64,000 nt of DNA, from NCBI RefSeq assembly GCF_030272615.1, contig NC_081408.1:610581673-610645672 (forward strand), in the 5' to 3' direction. Every line of letters begins with the position of its first letter. Position 1 is the stretch's first letter. The DNA is from Cryptomeria japonica (Eukaryota > Streptophyta > Pinopsida > Cupressales > Cupressaceae). The translations under genes were made by a program, and so were the position numbers. The notes beneath the pieces were generated by a model. The model was not told the DNA's origin. It saw nothing but the letters and a program-made list of their open reading frames with translations, and made no database searches. Of the stretch, positions 59,691-64,000 are shown piece after piece.

Positions 59691-59840
59691 AAGACAAAAG
59701 GCTTTTAGCATGAAGAAGGCTAAAGATGATGGACCCCACGCGCACGTGTATCCTGAGGAAACCAAAGTTTTAGAACAGACTGGCGAGGATGGAGGATAAA
59801 GATTGAGCTGACTGATCGGACGGTGATCGCGGAGGATATA

Positions 59841-59990
59841 ACGACCGTCGCTATGTCGCAAGATAGAGATGCACGCTGGTTTAAACCTGTGACTTGGCAA
59901 CTAAGCACGTATGGAAAAGGGGAGGTTAACGAGCATGCAAGTTTGAAGTGGATCAACGACCGTCGCTATACCGCAAGATGGAGTTGCATG
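59841..59990. repeat. ACGACCGTCGCTAT repeat, two main copies
   Basis: ACGACCGTCGCTATGTCGCA at 59,841 and ACGACCGTCGCTATACCGCA at 59,956, each followed by AGAT(A/G)GAG and TTGCA or ATGCA (period 115). A partial third copy (GGTCGCTATACCATGAT) is near 60,284. Confidence 0.6.
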
Positions 59991-61207
59991 ACCTATATCC
60001 CCCGCGACATAGCGACTGCCAAGGTGGTAGATGAGGTGTCATCCTGGTAGATTTGCAAGCAAAACAGGATGTGCCACGTGGTGGAGCACAGAAGAAGAAC
60101 CTAGGTCCAATGGCGGATGAAATGCAAGACAGATAGGGTCCAATGGCAGTCAAGGTGGATCCGCAGGTGACCCAAAAAGTGACACGCGACACAGACAAAC
60201 AAAGAGAAGAGAAAGCCGCTCTGGCAAGATTAAAGGCCGGGCAGATAAGGAAGATCAGACGGTCGGACGAATCGATCCAATGGTGGTCGCTATACCATGA
60301 TCGGAAGGTGCTCGATGTGTATTCGCCATGACTTGGCGACTAACCGCTACCGGTAGGAGGTAGAATGAGGTGGTTAAGGAAAACAGTTGAAGTGAAATAG
60401 TCCGACGGTGCTGAGCTTATCGAACAAACTCAGGATGCAATGGATCTCAAAAGGGACTCACCGAAAGCAGCGGTTTCATCGACATGAAGTTCATCGAAGA
60501 AATCAACAGCAATCCCATCAAGAATAAAAAGTGTCGATGAGATTGTAGAATTGATAAGACCAGTGAACAACTCGCCGATAAGGAAGTTTGGCTGAGAGAA
60601 AGATATGTGGCACGAATGGATGTGCAACAAAGGGAAAAATTAAAGTTAAATGTATAGATCAGACTGTAGGGTGAAAATGCGGCTGGAATATTGATTCACA
60701 GATGTCATCTTTAAAAGGGAAGTATTTTATTTTACTTGTCATATAAAATCTTTTACCTTAGGTTATGGAAAAACTATCATCAGGGTAAATTATTTTATTT
60801 AAATAAATATTTACAAGTCTTTAATACTTTGATTTAAATGAATTATTTTAATAAGTATTTGTATAAGGAAATAAAAATTATTGATTCTTCCAATTAAGAC
60901 TTAATTTAAGGTGGAGTATATTTAATTTTCAAAATTAAGGAATTTGATTGGCTTATCTTTTGTTGAGGAAATAATGAGAGGATGATGAATATTTGCTAAA
61001 GAATTTTATCGAGATGGAGAATAGAAGACACATTATTAAAGCATAATTTAGTATTTTTAGGGTTCTCATATGTAATTATTTATTAAACCAAAGGGTGTGT
61101 CCTTTGGAGGGAAACTGTCTGTAACTCCCTTTTGTGTATGAAAGGGTGTGTCCTTTCATATATGCCTTTTGATTCACATACTTATAGGGAGTCATTTTCT
61201 ATGTAAA

Positions 61208-61223
61208 GGGGGGGGGGGGGGGG
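61208..61223. repeat. uninterrupted run of 16 G
   Basis: Homopolymer GGGG... within otherwise AT-rich LTR-like DNA. The exact length is prone to sequencing error. Confidence 0.85.
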
Positions 61224-62059
61224 TGGAATCATAAGAACAACATAATGTTGTAGGGATTGGATATAATTTTGTATAAGAGAAGTCTATAGGAAGAAGAAGT
61301 ATCATTTTGTGTAAGCAATCTGTAATGAAGCATTTACACGTGCAACTTATGTATGCAATTATTTCTTGAAGATTAATATACAAGGTTCATTGTCTCTTTT
61401 TCCAAATATTGTGTACACTTTTATGTTAATGAGTTATCTTTTTCCTCTTGATAAATCTGTTTATAGATTTGCTATGATGTGAATCACATGCTGTTGCATT
61501 CAGTGAAAGATTGAGTTCTTATTGTTTGTGTAATGCATACTGAACCTTCATAGTTGATGAGAAATTGTCTCTTGAGTTGATAAGATATTTTTGTCCACAA
61601 GGTGTCATATATATCCCTGGATAGAGGCACTGGTCTGTTATTGATCTTTTGAGGTTCTGATCTATATGCATTCAAGGTCCTTGATAGAGAAACCTTCTTC
61701 CCAAATCCTATATGAACTGATCTATGCAAATTTTATTTAAGTCCTGATAGCAATCTCATTTTCAATATACATTCACGATCATTTCTTTTCAAAGCATTCA
61801 GTTAAAGAACATAATAAAGCATAGTTGCAGAACAATAATTTGCTAGTTATGTAAACTTGCTAAAAGGTTTAAATCCACTATAAATAACCTCTTTTGTGCT
61901 TGAGAGGAAGAGGCACACCCACCTAGGTTTAGTGGAGCCTAAAGTGTAGAGGGATTTGGTCTTCGACCATCCCTATTCATTGGCCAAGGCTAATTGGACT
62001 ACTTGAGGATTTGGCAAGTCTTTGGGTTTTCAAATTTGTGGTTTTGGGCACCAATAGAT

Positions 62060-62348
62060 TGGCGACTCTACTAGGGAGTTGTCATACATAGTTTGACATT
62101 CAGCTAGAAGCTCTGGTGTTTTTTCACTGAAGATTTTATAAGTTTTGTTTTCCCCATCTGAGTCACACAAGAGATTGGCGACTCTGCTAGGGAGTTGTTA
62201 CAAAAAGTATTTAGAATTTTTGGTGAGCTTGTTTCAGATTCTGCTGGAGGAAGAAGCCCAGAGAGTAAATAAAAGTATTATTCCTCTTAGGAGGTGGTGA
62301 CTCTACCTAATAAGAAGTTTTTATTTCAATTGGTGACTCTACTAGGGG
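62060..62348 (+). other. four copies of a tRNA-Arg-type primer-binding-site motif
   Basis: TGGCGACTCTACTAGGGA at 62,060-62,077, TGGCGACTCTGCTAGGGA at 62,176-62,193, TGGTGACTCTACCTAATA at 62,295-62,312 and TGGTGACTCTACTAGGGG at 62,331-62,348. The form TGGCGACTCTGCTGGGGA is, as I recall, the primer site of Ogre/Tat-type gypsy elements (complementary to a tRNA-Arg 3' end). The first two copies are the best matches; the others have C to T at position 4. The gag start at 62,388 (62,382 if an upstream in-frame codon is used) follows the last copy by about 40 bases. Confidence 0.65.
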
Positions 62349-62381
62349 AAGAGACCTAGAGGGAGATGAAAAAATTCCTTT

Positions 62382-63119
62382 TTGAAAATGTTTCAAAGAA
62401 AACCTTTTATTCCAGATGGCATCAGGCCATTGGATCTCAGAAGCTTTCAATCTATTCCAAACAAGTTGTTCCCTAAAATTTCACAACTTATACCAAAATT
62501 CCATGGGGAATATGATGAATCAACAATTGATCATTTGGATGTATTTTATGCATTTGTAAAAGATTATGAGGTTTATGCAAAAGATTATGTGATGAAATTA
62601 TTTGTCAGGACTTTGAAGGACAATGTAAGAGAAGCTTATGAATCACTCCCTACACATAGCATCTCATCATGGAGGGAGTTGGAGCAATGGTTCTTTGATG
62701 TGTTTTATGATGCAGGTGAAGAGGGAAGTATGAGCTATGAGCCAAAGGAGGATCAACAATACATAATAGAAGCAAAAGTCTATATGTCTCCTTTGGATGA
62801 ATTTCTTGACATATAAAAACAGGAAGATGAATCTACAACACAATTATTTATGAGGATGTTCAATATATACACAAAAATACCTTCAAATATCAAGCCCCCA
62901 TTTTCAACAAAAATGCATGAGTTGGGGATTTATCATGATCCTCAGGTAAGGCTTCTACTTGAGATTTTATATAAAAACATGTTAGAGGAAGAATCTGATG
63001 ATAAAGAAGAAATTATGGATTTAAGCAGGAAAGAATCCATATGTGTAGGTACAAATATAAATAATAAAGAGGAAACATTCCTCGGTCCAGAAGAAATTTT
63101 GCATTTGTTTGATAAATAA
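62382..63119 (+). pseudogene. Ty3/gypsy gag, plus strand, broken
   Basis: The frame from 62,382 to 62,816 encodes a retrotransposon gag domain: IPKFHGEYDESTIDHLDVFY, MKLFVRTLKDNVREAYESLP and SSWRELEQWFFDVFYDA, the usual order of the retro-gag fold. A single stop (62,814-62,816) breaks it, and the same frame then continues to 63,119 (FMRMFNIYTKIPSNIKPP...). It follows the leader with primer-site motifs, so it belongs to the plus-strand element entering from 59.7 kb. Confidence 0.78.
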
Positions 63120-64000
63120 TATGAAAGATATGTTCAGAAGAATGATCTAGTTTTTTTCCAGAATAAGCAGACTAATGGATTAGGGCACATTTAGGGTCTA
63201 TTTGATGAAGAAAATGATGATTCCCAAGAAAATAATACATCAGGGGAATACACATATAGTGAGGAGTGTAATAGGAAATGTGTCCTTGAAAACCCTTTTG
63301 AAAATTTTTAAATCCTTAGTATCATGAAATTCCACATGAATGTGAGGAAATGATTTTTGTGAATAATTTTTTAGTCCCTCCTATGAAATTATTGACTATC
63401 TAGGAAGTGAAGGCAAAATGGATTTACATTCAGTACACAAACATGAAGAAACTTCAGAAAATAGCACTTATGAAGACATTGTTCCCGAAAATAAAACATG
63501 TGATGGAATCCAAGAGGATAAAACACTTGAAGATGATGTAACAATAACTGATTTCCTAAATGTTTTTACTGTGTTGGATAATAATCTTAGTGAAAAAATT
63601 TATGTATAGTAAGGCACTTCAACGAATGAAGACATTATTCAAGGGGATGATGACTCTCAGGAAAATTCCCATGAAGGTATACCTAAAATTTCTGTGTTTT
63701 CGGGTCCATTATTTGAAAAGGATATGGGAGAAGATATATCATGAAGTAATGTTTCAGAGACTATGAGAGAAAAGGAAATAATATATGAGAAGACAGATGT
63801 GATACCTCAACACAACATTGTTAAAAAAGATATGTATCCAAAGTCTCTTTGTGCGAAGGGTAAAATATTTCCAAAGCATAGGGAAATAGAAAATATGTTT
63901 GAAGGTGATATTTGTTCAGGTTGTCATTTTCATAAAATCATATATGATAAAGATTCCTACGTATGCCCTAATTTACCAGTTAAGAAAAATGAAATATCTT
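63120..64000 (+). pseudogene. downstream part of the gypsy gag region, heavily decayed
   Basis: Several frames with stops encode acidic, E/D/N-rich, low-complexity protein (for example 63,418-63,609, ENSTYEDIVPENKTCDGIQE). This suits the variable linker after gag in long gypsy elements. No zinc knuckle or protease appears before the window edge, so the element continues outside. Confidence 0.5.

Larger units (their letters stand above)
59696..62055 (+). repeat. probable LTR (U3-R-U5) of a plus-strand gypsy element
   Basis: The 3' boundary is given by the primer-site motif at 62,060. A TATA-like ACTATAAATAACC at 61,877-61,889 is followed by R-U5-like sequence. The 5' boundary is a guess: TGTTGAAAGAC at about 59,695. 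A first, GC-richer part (59.7-60.65 kb) is followed by AT-rich DNA. The matching 3' LTR would lie outside the window, so the extent cannot be checked here. Confidence 0.4.

Noticed and set aside
1-64000. tRNA, rRNA, CRISPR or bacterial-type operons
   Set aside because: No cloverleaf-capable tRNA, rRNA segment or spaced direct-repeat array found; tRNA-like boxes belong to SINEs, and gene structure is that of a plant nucleus.

Overview
This is a plant nuclear window, most likely from a gymnosperm with a large genome (probably a conifer). It is AT-rich and holds one intact host gene in 64 kb. Nearly everything else recognisable is retrotransposon: L1-type LINEs carrying an RNase H domain, Ty1/copia and Ty3/gypsy debris, tRNA-derived SINEs and LTR fragments. 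The plant assignment rests on the gene, a separate ATP-citrate lyase subunit B of 608 residues with the plant architecture. The gymnosperm guess rests on repeat style and density and is an inference.

Layout. 0.8-3.4 kb: a short LTR element with two related LTRs and an initiator-Met-type primer-binding site (PBS). 6.6-7.9 kb: a decayed minus-strand gypsy gag, zinc knuckle and protease. 10.1-14.8 kb: LTR-like fragments. 16,206-18,615: a complete, minus-strand, non-coding LTR element with a 5-bp duplication ATGAT. 19.1-19.3 kb: the start of a minus-strand copia element (gag start, PBS, LTR edge). 19.3-24.0 kb: LINE-A, 5'-truncated. 24,307-35,572: LINE-B, apparently full length, inserted into a minus-strand LTR (family X) with a 14-bp target duplication. 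LINE-B is itself interrupted by a copia solo LTR (29,872-31,768, duplication CAATG). 37.6 kb: an Au-like SINE.

38.5-46.1 kb: the ACLB gene. It has a TATA box, a predicted non-coding first exon, a predicted 2.6-kb leader intron containing three SINE copies, 16 coding exons (41,358-45,643) and a poly(A) signal. All donor and acceptor sites obey GT/AG and the spliced frame is open throughout. The product partners with subunit A (ACLA) in the cytosol to make acetyl-CoA from citrate.

47-50.2 kb: unassigned decayed sequence with local tandem duplications. 50.6-52.3 kb: an LTR of family X, with a 380-bp tandem duplication across its downstream edge. 55.4-58.1 kb: a decayed minus-strand gypsy pol (RT, RNase H, integrase, chromodomain-like end). 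59.7-64.0 kb: the 5' end of a plus-strand gypsy element whose leader carries four copies of a PBS-like motif before a broken gag.

The best candidate for something undescribed is a third coding region downstream of the RNase H domain in both LINEs. The two copies differ strongly in DNA but align with conservative amino-acid changes (LGEI...KR, then H-Y-VN-DI, then an FL-D/E-L/I-N block).
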